A DNA stretch of 12,028 nt, taken from positions 1 through 12,028 of the forward strand of contig DRQE01000131.1 in the NCBI GenBank assembly GCA_011371515.1, given 5' to 3'. This DNA comes from Deltaproteobacteria bacterium (GTDB taxonomy: Bacteria; Desulfobacterota; GWC2-55-46; DRQE01). Numbering within the stretch: the first letter of the stretch is position 1; each line of letters opens with the position of its first letter. The position numbers and the translations under genes were made by a program. Below are positions 6,344 through 12,028 of this stretch, piece by piece. Below the pieces are notes generated by a model. That model ran no database searches, was not told the origin of the DNA, and saw only the letters and a program-made list of their open reading frames with translations.

Positions 6344-6496
6344 CTATTTTTTCTCTTTGTCTATTCTTCCTGCCTTCTCTCTTCTTATCTTTTTCTCCAC
6401 AGCCTCACCCCTGATCTTATCTTCACAGGCGCGGCATATGGTCGTCTTGGATGGCTTTCCACATATCATACACTTTTCTACCTTCTCTTCACCCAT
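6344..6496 (-). CDS. Small zinc-ribbon protein (50 aa) with two CxxC motifs
   Basis: This gene of 50 codons begins MGEEKVEKCMICGKPSKTTI and continues CRACEDKIRGEAVEKK, then a basic, charged tail (RRE...EKK). Cys9, Cys12, Cys21 and Cys24 form CxxC-x8-CxxC, a compact zinc ribbon or small iron/zinc knuckle. GGAGG lies 10 bases before the ATG, and an exact TATAAT promoter is 26 bases upstream, so it is the first gene of the operon. Its stop codon sits inside the ribosome binding site of the rubrerythrin-like gene, which argues for coupled translation and that the ORF is real. I do not recognise a named family. The long basic C-terminal helix could bind nucleic acid or another protein; that is inference. 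Confidence 0.8.
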   Translation of the reverse strand: MGEEKVEKCMICGKPSKTTICRACEDKIRGEAVEKKIRREKAGRIDKEKK

Positions 6497-6521
6497 GTGT
6501 CCCTGTCCTCCATACATTTAG

Positions 6522-6550
6522 ATTATATATCCGCTCTCTTGCTTTAACAA
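6522..6550 (-). promoter_or_regulatory. Sigma70-type promoter of the zinc-ribbon/rubrerythrin operon
   Basis: On the minus strand TTGTTA (6550-6545, four of six) and TATAAT (6527-6522, six of six) are 17 bases apart. Transcription would start near 6515, leaving a leader of about 20 bases that holds GGAGG before the ATG at 6496. The promoter lies just after the methyltransferase stop codon. Confidence 0.7.
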
Positions 6551-6570
6551 CAAAAAAAGAAAACCTTCTA

Positions 6571-7683
6571 TTAGAGCCTGTCTTTCATGTCCTTTATGGA
6601 GAAACCATGCAGAATAGGGCTTTCCACACCCTTGTGCTGAACGAGCACCTTGAGGGTATCCCCCATGCCACCCGGCATTATGAGCTCCTTTATCCCTTGG
6701 TTGTGCTGTACCTTCTCGTATATCTCTTTCTCATCTGGAAGCACACACTTGAGCTCATCCAGTATGTCCAGTGATAGAAGGTAGTAGCCCTGCGTTGTAA
6801 AGCCTGTTGTATGTAGGCCTGCCTTCCTTCCTGCCATGGCTATTGAGGTAAAATCCACCAGCCCCGTTATGTCCTGCAGTCCTATCTTCTGATAGGGGTC
6901 GTCGTTTACCGTATGTCTCCAGTGGCAGTGCAGTGTGCCACAGGGATGCTCCATGTAAAGAGAGCTTGCAGGAAGACCGTAGTCCACGGTAACCACAAAC
7001 CCTCTATCGAGAATGCCACCTGCCTTCTCTATCCAGTCCTTTGCCTCAAGGGATACCTCTGCCTTTGTAAGTGGTGGCAGCTCTATTCCGAGCTCTACGA
7101 AGTGTATCTCCAGCTCCTCTGTGGATGGGCTGTTCTCTACCTCCTCGAACCCTCCGTCATGACTCACGAAGAGTTCCCTCAGTCCATCCTCCCTTTTGAC
7201 AACCCTGTGAAATGGCAGGGCGTCAAGGAGCTCGCAGGAATACACGATACCTGCAAACCCCTTTTCGAGCTCGTCAATATCCCTCAGCCAGAGTATGCCG
7301 TCCTTGAGGCCCTCGCCCTTTACCGCCCTGTCTACGCAGACGAACCTTAAGGAACGAAAGAACTCTGGGTATCTTTCTTCTATTGTGCTGCGAAGCTCCT
7401 CTGTAAAAGAGCCCCTGCCTGCTCCTGCCTCAACGAAGTGGAACTCTGCGGGGCTACCGCAGAGTTGCCACATCCTGTAGAACTCTTTTGCAAGAACCCT
7501 TGCAAAGACAGGGCTTACATCCGTATTGGTGATGTAATCCCCGTCTTTGCCCCATATCCTCTCTTTGGATGTATAGTAGCCCCCCTCCGGGTGGTAGAGG
7601 GCTACCTCCATGAACTCTTTAAATGTTATGGCACCCTTAAGCCTTATTCGCTTGAGGATTTCCCTTTCGGCAGGTGTTGGCAT
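6571..7683 (-). CDS. MidA/NDUFAF7 family class I SAM-dependent methyltransferase
   Basis: The 370-residue protein matches the MidA family (COG1565, formerly DUF185). Human NDUFAF7 methylates an arginine of the complex I subunit NDUFS2; bacterial roles are less clear. Visible signatures are ITFKEFMEVALYHPEGGYY (19-37), GDYITNTDVSPVFARVLA (48-65), the SAM-binding EAGAGRGSF (85-93), the family hallmark ELLDALPFHRV (151-161), TVDYG (232-236) and DITGLVDF (271-278). The length is typical. The start lies 7 bases after the rubredoxin-like gene; GAGGAGA is present but 16 bases from the ATG, longer than usual, so coupling by re-initiation is likely. It is the last gene of the bacterioferritin-like operon. 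Methylation of a complex I subunit is a family-based guess; no complex I genes are in the window. Confidence 0.92.
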   Translation of the reverse strand: MPTPAEREILKRIRLKGAITFKEFMEVALYHPEGGYYTSKERIWGKDGDYITNTDVSPVFARVLAKEFYRMWQLCGSPAEFHFVEAGAGRGSFTEELRSTIEERYPEFFRSLRFVCVDRAVKGEGLKDGILWLRDIDELEKGFAGIVYSCELLDALPFHRVVKREDGLRELFVSHDGGFEEVENSPSTEELEIHFVELGIELPPLTKAEVSLEAKDWIEKAGGILDRGFVVTVDYGLPASSLYMEHPCGTLHCHWRHTVNDDPYQKIGLQDITGLVDFTSIAMAGRKAGLHTTGFTTQGYYLLSLDILDELKCVLPDEKEIYEKVQHNQGIKELIMPGGMGDTLKVLVQHKGVESPILHGFSIKDMKDRL

Positions 7684-7690
7684 AAGACCG

Positions 7691-7801
7691 TCAACCCATC
7701 TCCTCGAACATGCTTGCCGGTGCGTCGCATACGGGACACTGCTTAGGGGGGCTATCGCCCTGATGCTCGAAGCCGCATACCTTACAGCGCCACTTTTTCA
7801 T
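7691..7801 (-). CDS. Rubredoxin-like mini-protein (36 aa)
   Basis: The 36-codon product reads MKKWRCKVCGFEHQGDSPPK, then QCPVCDAPASMFEEMG. It has CxxCG (Cys6, Cys9) and CPxC (Cys22, Cys25) with a 12-residue gap, the layout of the Fe(SCys)4 domain found at the C-terminus of rubrerythrins, here free-standing. Such a site carries one electron at low potential. It starts only 3 bases after the bacterioferritin-like stop, with AAAGGAAG upstream. In Desulfovibrio a rubredoxin is reported to be co-transcribed with bacterioferritin as its electron partner, so a similar role here is a reasonable inference. It is shorter than a classical rubredoxin (about 52 aa). Confidence 0.88.
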   Translation of the reverse strand: MKKWRCKVCGFEHQGDSPPKQCPVCDAPASMFEEMG

Positions 7802-7804
7802 AGG

Positions 7805-8254
7805 CTACTCTTCCTTTTTACCCTCGCCACTTGCAAGAAGGGTTTCCCACTGGTCTGCATGGCCCTCTTCGTCGGCGAGTATGTCCTCAAGGAGTTTCCT
7901 CGTCACAGGGTCTCCAAGCTTCTCACAGAGTTTTATATGCTCTTTGTATCTCTCTATTGCCTCGTACTCACCGCTGAGGTCGTCATTTATCATGTCTTTT
8001 ATACCGCCACCACGCTTTACATTCGTTGGCTTCTGAACAGGCACACCACCAAGGTATACTATCCTTTCGGCGAGCATCTCTGCGTGTTTCATCTCATCAA
8101 GTGCTATCTGCTTGAATATTGACTGAACCGCAGCGCTATCCATACCCTCTACCTCGTAGTGGTGCCCCATGTACTGTATGATGGCAGCAAGCTCATATGC
8201 CCTGTCGAGATTCAGCGCATCTATCAGCTCTTTTGGTGCTTTCTTCTGTGCCAT
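7805..8254 (-). CDS. Bacterioferritin-like ferritin-family protein
   Basis: This 149-residue four-helix protein aligns by eye with bacterioferritin. The ferroxidase ligands are all found: Glu21 (YELAAIIQY), Glu54 and His57 in DEMKHAE, Glu96 (SGEYEAIERY), and Glu129 and His132 in DEEGHADQWE. Met55 in DEMKHA is the position of the haem-binding Met52 of E. coli Bfr, so it may bind haem between subunits. The length is near the usual 155. AGGAGG lies 9 bases before the ATG. Its likely role is iron oxidation and storage or protection against O2/peroxide. It opens an operon with a rubredoxin-like protein and a MidA methyltransferase. Other small ferritin-like (Dps-like) proteins are possible, but the Met and spacing favour bacterioferritin. 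Confidence 0.88.
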   Translation of the reverse strand: MAQKKAPKELIDALNLDRAYELAAIIQYMGHHYEVEGMDSAAVQSIFKQIALDEMKHAEMLAERIVYLGGVPVQKPTNVKRGGGIKDMINDDLSGEYEAIERYKEHIKLCEKLGDPVTRKLLEDILADEEGHADQWETLLASGEGKKEE

Positions 8255-8285
8255 AATCTATGACCTCCTGTTTAGTTTTTTCTAT

Positions 8286-8291
8286 ATTATA
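8286..8291 (-). promoter_or_regulatory. -10 element of the bacterioferritin-like operon within a palindrome
   Basis: The minus strand carries an exact TATAAT about 32 bases before the ATG. The best hexamer 17 bases upstream (ATGGAA) matches the -35 consensus at only three positions, and the spacer is an A/T tract (A7T4). The -10 sits in CTATATTATATAG (8282-8294), 6-base arms around one base, so a regulator site may overlap it. This pattern, with a strong -10, weak -35 and central palindrome, suits a regulated promoter, but no known operator (Fur, PerR) is a clear match. Confidence 0.5.
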
Positions 8292-8320
8292 TAGGAAAAT
8301 TTTTTTATTTCCATACCTAA

Positions 8321-8968
8321 CTACCTTACGATACCAAGAAGCTCCTCTATTCGCTCGATGACCTGCCTGCAGCCACGACGCACAAGCTCCTCTATGTCTG
8401 CAAATCCGTATGAGACGGCTATAAAGTCCACACCTGCCCCTCTCGATGCATCAAGGTCTGCCCCCGTGTCTCCCACATAGAGGGTTCTTTCAGGGGTGAA
8501 GCCGGTGAGCTCCATAACCTTTATGATAGGTTCTGGATGGGGCTTTTTGTTTGCAACGCTGTCTCCACCAAGGATGGCAGAAAAATACCCCCTTATACCA
8601 AACCCCTCCATAATCCTCTCTGAAAGTCCCAGTGGCTTGTTTGTAACGAGGGCAAGGGTCTTACCCCTCTCTTTCAGCCCCTCAAGGGTGGGCACCACCC
8701 CATCGTAAAGATGGGTGTCTACCATGAGGTTTTCTGAATAGTGGTCTAAAAAGAGCTTTCTTGCCCTTTCTACGGTTGCATCATCCTTTTCTGGAAGTAG
8801 CTTTTCCAGAAGTGCCCTTACGCCCCAGCCTATGTTGTCTTTTATGACATCCTTATCCACCACAGGATAGCCCATCTCAGCAAAGGTTGCATTTACAGCC
8901 CTTGCTATGTCGTCTCTTGAGTCGATGAGGGTTCCGTCAAGGTCGAATATTATCAGTTCTTTTTCCAT
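8321..8968 (-). CDS. gph: HAD-superfamily phosphatase, phosphoglycolate phosphatase-like
   Basis: The 215-residue protein has all four HAD motifs: nucleophile Asp9 and acid Asp11 in FDLDGTLIDS (8-17), Thr109 in VTNKP, the Lys of ANKKPHPEP (139-147), and GDTGADLDAS (166-175) with the Mg-binding Asp residues. The helical cap between residues 17 and 90 is of the small C1 type seen in Gph and related beta-phosphoglucomutase-like enzymes. Phosphoglycolate removal is the commonest annotated activity for this set of motifs; other small phosphosugars (as for PpaX/pyrophosphate enzymes) remain possible. AAGGAGG is 13 bases before the ATG, somewhat long, with no better in-frame start. It is a lone gene, divergent from the MEMO gene, with its own promoter. 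Confidence 0.85.
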   Translation of the reverse strand: MEKELIIFDLDGTLIDSRDDIARAVNATFAEMGYPVVDKDVIKDNIGWGVRALLEKLLPEKDDATVERARKLFLDHYSENLMVDTHLYDGVVPTLEGLKERGKTLALVTNKPLGLSERIMEGFGIRGYFSAILGGDSVANKKPHPEPIIKVMELTGFTPERTLYVGDTGADLDASRGAGVDFIAVSYGFADIEELVRRGCRQVIERIEELLGIVR

Positions 8969-9009
8969 ACTGTAAAGTGGTCCTCCTTCTGTGTTCTTAA
9001 GAATGGATT

Positions 9010-9038
9010 AATATACCACACAGCCACTTCAAAGCCAA
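9010..9038 (-). promoter_or_regulatory. Promoter of the HAD phosphatase gene
   Basis: On the minus strand TTGGCT (9038-9033, four of six) and TATATT (9015-9010, five of six) are 17 bases apart, and the -10 is preceded by TGG, an extended -10. It lies about 42 bases before the start codon and diverges from the MEMO promoter. Confidence 0.6.
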
Positions 9039-9061
9039 CCCTTTGTGGCAACAAGCCTTTC

Positions 9062-9090
9062 TGGACAATGCTTCTGGCTTCTGGTAATAT
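9062..9090 (+). promoter_or_regulatory. Promoter of the MEMO-gltX pair
   Basis: TGGACA (9062-9067, five of six) and TAATAT (9085-9090, four of six) are 17 bases apart, with TGG directly before the -10. Transcription would start near 9097, and AAAGGAG follows before the GTG start at 9122. Confidence 0.55.
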
Positions 9091-9121
9091 TGAAGGGTAG
9101 TAGACGCAAAGGAGTCTTACG

Positions 9122-9919
9122 GTGATAAGGAAACCGGCGGTAGCAGGCCAGTTCTATCCTGACAACCCTGCCACCCTTGAAGAGGTGGTGAAGGCATACA
9201 TGCGTGACGGCACAGAGGAAAGTTTTACAGCCCTTATAGTGCCCCATGCCGGCTACATATACTCTGGTTCAACCGCTGGCAGGGTGTTTGCACGGGCACG
9301 TATACCGGATAGCGTCGTACTCATTGGACCCAACCACACAGGGCTTGGCAAGAAGGTCTCCGTTATGGGCGAGGGCAGCTGGGAAATACCACTTGGCATC
9401 ATAGATGTGGACAAAGAGCTTGCCGGAAGGCTTCTTGCCTATCCCCTATTCTCTTCTGACAAGGAGGCACACATCTATGAGCACTCTCTGGAGGTAGAAC
9501 TACCTTTTATCTACACGAAGAATCCCCATGCCTCGATAGTGCCCATAACCGTTATGCCCCTTGGGTACAGAGAATGTGTGGAGCTTGGTATAGCCATTGC
9601 CGATGTTATAAGGCAGAGCAGAAAAGAGGTGCTCATCGTTGTGAGCTCTGATATGAACCATTACGAGTCAGACGATGTGACCCGACAGAAGGACATGATG
9701 GCAATAGAAAGAATCCTGTCTCTTGATCCTGAGGGGCTTTACACCATAACCCGCAGGAAGAACATTACCATGTGTGGGGTGGTTCCTGCCACGATAGCCC
9801 TTGTGGCGGCAAAAGAGCTTGGAGCCACAGAGGCAACCCTTATAGAGCACACCACATCCGCCCAGACCAGCGGCGATTACGACCATGTGGTGGGCTATGC
9901 AGGCATAGGAATAAAGTAA
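9122..9919 (+). CDS. MEMO family protein (AmmeMemoRadiSam system protein B-like)
   Basis: This 265-residue protein belongs to the MEMO1 family, structurally related to class III extradiol dioxygenases. Human MEMO1 binds copper or iron; the bacterial role is not established. Conserved metal-site residues are visible: His42 ([10 protein letters not shown]), His72 (IGPNHTG), the acid/base pair in SSDMNHY (Asp177, His180), Cys218 in TMCGVVP, and [10 protein letters not shown] (120-129). The N-terminal [11 protein letters not shown] is a family hallmark. The start is GTG, with AAAGGAG 7 bases before it. It lies 13 bases upstream of gltX and the two are probably co-transcribed. The AMMECR1-domain and radical SAM partners that give the family its compound name are not in the window. 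Confidence 0.93.
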   Translation: MIRKPAVAGQFYPDNPATLEEVVKAYMRDGTEESFTALIVPHAGYIYSGSTAGRVFARARIPDSVVLIGPNHTGLGKKVSVMGEGSWEIPLGIIDVDKELAGRLLAYPLFSSDKEAHIYEHSLEVELPFIYTKNPHASIVPITVMPLGYRECVELGIAIADVIRQSRKEVLIVVSSDMNHYESDDVTRQKDMMAIERILSLDPEGLYTITRRKNITMCGVVPATIALVAAKELGATEATLIEHTTSAQTSGDYDHVVGYAGIGIK

Positions 9920-9932
9920 AGGAGTAAGATTG

Positions 9933-11351
9933 ATGGAGGTAAGAACACGCTTTGCACCATCTCCAACAGGCTATCTGCACATAGGAGGGGCAAGAACAGC
10001 CCTCTTTAACTACCTCTTTGCAAGACACAATGGCGGAAAGTTCGTGCTGCGCATAGAGGATACCGATAGAGAACGCTCGAAAGAGGAATACACAGAAGCC
10101 ATACTTGAGGACATGCGCTGGCTCGGGCTCGAGTGGGACGAAGGCCCTTTCTACCAGAGCCAGCGGTTCGACCTTTACAGAGAGCATGCAGAAAGGCTTC
10201 TTAAAGAGGGGCTTGCCTACAGGTGCTACTGTACACCCGAAGAGCTCGAAAAGAGAAGAGAAGAAGCCCTGAAAGAAGGCCGTCCCCCAAAGTACGATGG
10301 TAGATGCAGGACCCTTACAAATCCTCCAGAGGGCAGACCCTTTGCGCTTCGCTTCAGGGTGCCAGAGGGCAGCACCACGCTGAAGGATGTAATCCGTGGC
10401 ACCATAACCTTCGAGCACGAGGAGATAGAGGACTTCGTAATCCTTAGAAGTGATGGCACACCCACTTACAACCTCTGCGTGGTCGTAGACGACGCACTCA
10501 TGAAGATAACCCACATAATAAGGGGTGATGACCACATAAATAACACCCCAAAGCAGATACTCCTCTACAAAGCCCTTGGCTACAGTGTGCCAGAGTTTGC
10601 CCATCTGCCCATGCTTCTTGGCCCTGACAGAACGAGGCTGAGCAAACGCCATGGGGCAACCGCTGTTGGTGCATACAGAGAGATGGGTTATCTACCCCAT
10701 GCGCTCGTAAACTACCTTGCAAGGCTCGGCTGGTCCTATGGAGACCAAGAGATATTCTCAAAAGAAGAACTCATAGAGAAGTTCACCCTCGAAGGGGTTG
10801 GCCGCTCACCCGGGGTGTTCAACCCCGAGAAACTTCTCTGGCTCAACCACCATTACATAAAAACATCGGCACCTGAAGAGCTCATAGAGCCCTTTCTTGC
10901 TCAACTTAAAACCCTCGGTGTTGATGCCACCGCAGACCCAAGGCTTACCCTTATAATAAAGAGCCTTCAGGAAAGGGCGAAGACACTTAAGGAGATGGCG
11001 GAAAGCTCGCTATTTTATTTTACCGAAACGGTCGAGTTCGACGAGAAGGCAGAAAAGAAGTTCCTCACCCCTGACAGGGCAGAGCTACTTGAGCTTATAA
11101 AGGAAGGTCTCAAAGAGCTTGAGCCCTTTACTGCAGACAACATACAGGCACTTTTCGAGCAGATTCTTACAGAGCGTGGCCTTAAGCTCAAGGATGTCGC
11201 CCAGCCTGTAAGGGTATCCCTTACGGGCAGGACCGTAAGCCCCGGTATATTCGAGACCATAGAGGCAATGGGCAGAGAACTTACCCTCAAAAGACTCGAA
11301 GATGCCATAAGGCGGATAAAGACCGTAGCCGAAGAGGGGGCGACCACATGA
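9933..11351 (+). CDS. gltX: Glutamate--tRNA ligase
   Basis: This class I aminoacyl-tRNA synthetase charges tRNA with glutamate in the cytoplasm. It has 472 residues, the usual length. The HIGH-type motif is [12 protein letters not shown] (11-22), RIEDTDRER (40-48) follows, and the KMSKS-type motif is RTRLSKRHG (233-241). [21 protein letters not shown] and [14 protein letters not shown] mark the catalytic core; the C-terminal helical part binds the anticodon. The zinc-knuckle cysteines 98, 100 and 125 are kept, but the fourth ligand (His127 in E. coli) is Thr. A TTG sits one codon upstream at 9930, but the ATG at 9933 has AAAGGAG at an 8-base spacing and is preferred. Discriminating versus non-discriminating activity cannot be read here. 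Confidence 0.97.
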   Translation: MEVRTRFAPSPTGYLHIGGARTALFNYLFARHNGGKFVLRIEDTDRERSKEEYTEAILEDMRWLGLEWDEGPFYQSQRFDLYREHAERLLKEGLAYRCYCTPEELEKRREEALKEGRPPKYDGRCRTLTNPPEGRPFALRFRVPEGSTTLKDVIRGTITFEHEEIEDFVILRSDGTPTYNLCVVVDDALMKITHIIRGDDHINNTPKQILLYKALGYSVPEFAHLPMLLGPDRTRLSKRHGATAVGAYREMGYLPHALVNYLARLGWSYGDQEIFSKEELIEKFTLEGVGRSPGVFNPEKLLWLNHHYIKTSAPEELIEPFLAQLKTLGVDATADPRLTLIIKSLQERAKTLKEMAESSLFYFTETVEFDEKAEKKFLTPDRAELLELIKEGLKELEPFTADNIQALFEQILTERGLKLKDVAQPVRVSLTGRTVSPGIFETIEAMGRELTLKRLEDAIRRIKTVAEEGATT

Positions 11352-11372
11352 TTGCCCATCTTAACTAAATCC

Positions 11373-11401
11373 TTGACATATCAGGGGATATAGGCTAAAA
11401 A
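11373..11401 (+). promoter_or_regulatory. Promoter of the biotin carboxylase gene
   Basis: A perfect TTGACA (11373-11378) is followed after 17 bases by TAAAAA (11396-11401, four of six). It sits in the 83-base gap after gltX, about 34 bases before the ATG, so the carboxylase gene can be read on its own. I see no terminator between gltX and this promoter. Confidence 0.6.
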
Positions 11402-11434
11402 GTTTCTCTACCCATGTAAAAGGAGTATGGTTGT

Positions 11435-12028
11435 ATGCTTTTCAAGAAGGTACTGGTAGCAAACCGTGGCGAGATAGCCTCACGCATAATAAGGGCTTGC
11501 AGGGAGCTGGATATTCCCACCGTTGCCATCTACTCTGAAGAAGATGCAACGAGCCTCTATGTGAAAAAGGCAGACGAGGCATACATGGTGGGTCCCGGTC
11601 CCATAGAGGGCTATCTCAATATACACAGGATAGTGGACCTTGCGAAAAGGGTTGGTGTGGATGCCATCCACCCCGGCTATGGATTCCTTGCAGAAAACCC
11701 AAGGTTTCCCCTTCTCTGTGAAAGAAGGGGTATAACATTCATAGGACCCTCGAGCAAGACCATAGCCGACATGGGCGACAAGATACGGGCAAGAAAGATG
11801 ATGAAGAAGGCAGGCATTCCTGTACTGCCCGGTACAGACGAGCCCATAAAGGATGTAGAGGAAGCCCTCAAGATGGCAAAAAAGATTGGCTACCCCATAA
11901 TGGTTAAGGCAGCAGGTGGTGGTGGTGGCAGAGGCTTAAGGGTTGCAAGAAACCCGGAGGAGCTCAAAGAGGCAATAGCAGTGGCACAGAAAGAGTCGAA
12001 ACTCGCCTTTGGGGTAAGCGATGTGTTC
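11435..12028 (+). CDS. accC: Biotin carboxylase subunit (acetyl-CoA or pyruvate carboxylase subunit A), N-terminal part
   Basis: Biotin carboxylases use ATP and bicarbonate to carboxylate biotin on a carrier protein. The 198 visible codons are open to the window edge. Signatures are KKVLVANRGEIASRIIRACR (4-23), GYLNIHRIV, DAIHPGYGFLAENPRF, FIGPSSKTIADMGDK and the ATP-grasp glycine loop KAAGGGGGRGLR, in the right order. AGGAG lies 9 bases before the ATG. The catalytic and biotin-binding ends are beyond the window, so I cannot tell AccC of acetyl-CoA carboxylase from subunit A of a two-subunit pyruvate carboxylase (PycA) or from a longer fused enzyme; the symbol is the generic one. Confidence 0.93.
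   Translation, partial: MLFKKVLVANRGEIASRIIRACRELDIPTVAIYSEEDATSLYVKKADEAYMVGPGPIEGYLNIHRIVDLAKRVGVDAIHPGYGFLAENPRFPLLCERRGITFIGPSSKTIADMGDKIRARKMMKKAGIPVLPGTDEPIKDVEEALKMAKKIGYPIMVKAAGGGGGRGLRVARNPEELKEAIAVAQKESKLAFGVSDVF

Noticed and set aside
6552..6569. Possible intrinsic terminator after the MidA gene (minus strand AGAA-GGTT-TTCT then T run)
   Set aside because: The stem is only four weak pairs; a T run alone is not enough, so I did not list it.
9930..9932. TTG start for gltX one codon before the ATG
   Set aside because: The ATG has a better spacing to AAAGGAG and matches the usual GluRS N-terminus.
9840..10652. 270-codon open frame on the minus strand spanning the MEMO-gltX junction
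   Set aside because: It crosses two well supported genes antisense and shows no recognisable domain.
1..12028. CRISPR arrays, tRNA/rRNA genes, insertion sequences, phage or defence genes
   Set aside because: I looked for repeated spacers, cloverleaf sequence, transposase motifs and inverted terminal repeats on both strands and found none; nearly all bases are assigned to conserved housekeeping-type genes.

Overview
The window is about 12 kb of ordinary, gene-dense bacterial chromosome. It holds a leftward block from 8968 down to base 1 and a rightward block from 9122 to the end. Codons are rich in ATA (Ile) and AGG/AGA (Arg). The gene mix is cobalamin synthesis genes, several non-haem iron proteins of the anaerobe/microaerophile type, a geranylgeranyl-reductase-family flavoprotein and a MEMO protein. 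This suggests an anaerobic or microaerophilic, possibly thermophilic bacterium of the Nitrospirota or Thermodesulfobacteriota kind. That assignment is inference with low confidence; nothing in the window fixes the taxon.

Region 1-3480 (minus strand) is a cobalamin operon. A class I cobalamin riboswitch (3309-3475) ends in a P13-like hairpin and a strong intrinsic terminator that abuts the start of cbiA. Next come cbiA (a,c-amidation of the corrin ring), cobU (cobinamide kinase/guanylyltransferase), cobT (alpha-ribazole phosphate synthesis) and the first 64 codons of cobS (final assembly), which runs off the left edge. Together these cover the amidation and nucleotide-loop steps.

Region 3490-6570 (minus strand) starts at a good sigma70-type promoter (about 6522-6550). 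It encodes a 50-residue zinc-ribbon protein, a rubrerythrin-like di-iron protein, an FAD-dependent geranylgeranyl reductase family enzyme coupled by a TAATG junction, and a periplasmic Spy/CpxP-like protein. A possible 21-codon ORF with a consensus ribosome binding site and a bacteriohemerythrin follow.

Region 6571-8320 (minus strand) is a second iron-linked operon: a bacterioferritin-like protein with all di-iron ligands and the haem-binding Met, a 36-residue rubredoxin-like protein 3 bases downstream, and a MidA-type methyltransferase. Two genes here, the 50-residue and 36-residue proteins, are short enough to be missed by length cut-offs.

Region 8321-12028 holds a HAD phosphatase (gph-like, minus strand) facing away from a MEMO family gene across a divergent promoter region. 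gltX and then a separately promoted biotin carboxylase subunit (cut by the right edge) follow on the plus strand.

I see no CRISPR array, insertion sequence, tRNA, rRNA or phage gene. The most interesting items are the concentration of four non-haem iron/redox proteins with two tiny metal-binding partners, the placement of a prenyl reductase inside the rubrerythrin operon, the riboswitch architecture with no Shine-Dalgarno for cbiA, and the possible 21-codon ORF before the hemerythrin gene. I do not claim a wholly new system.
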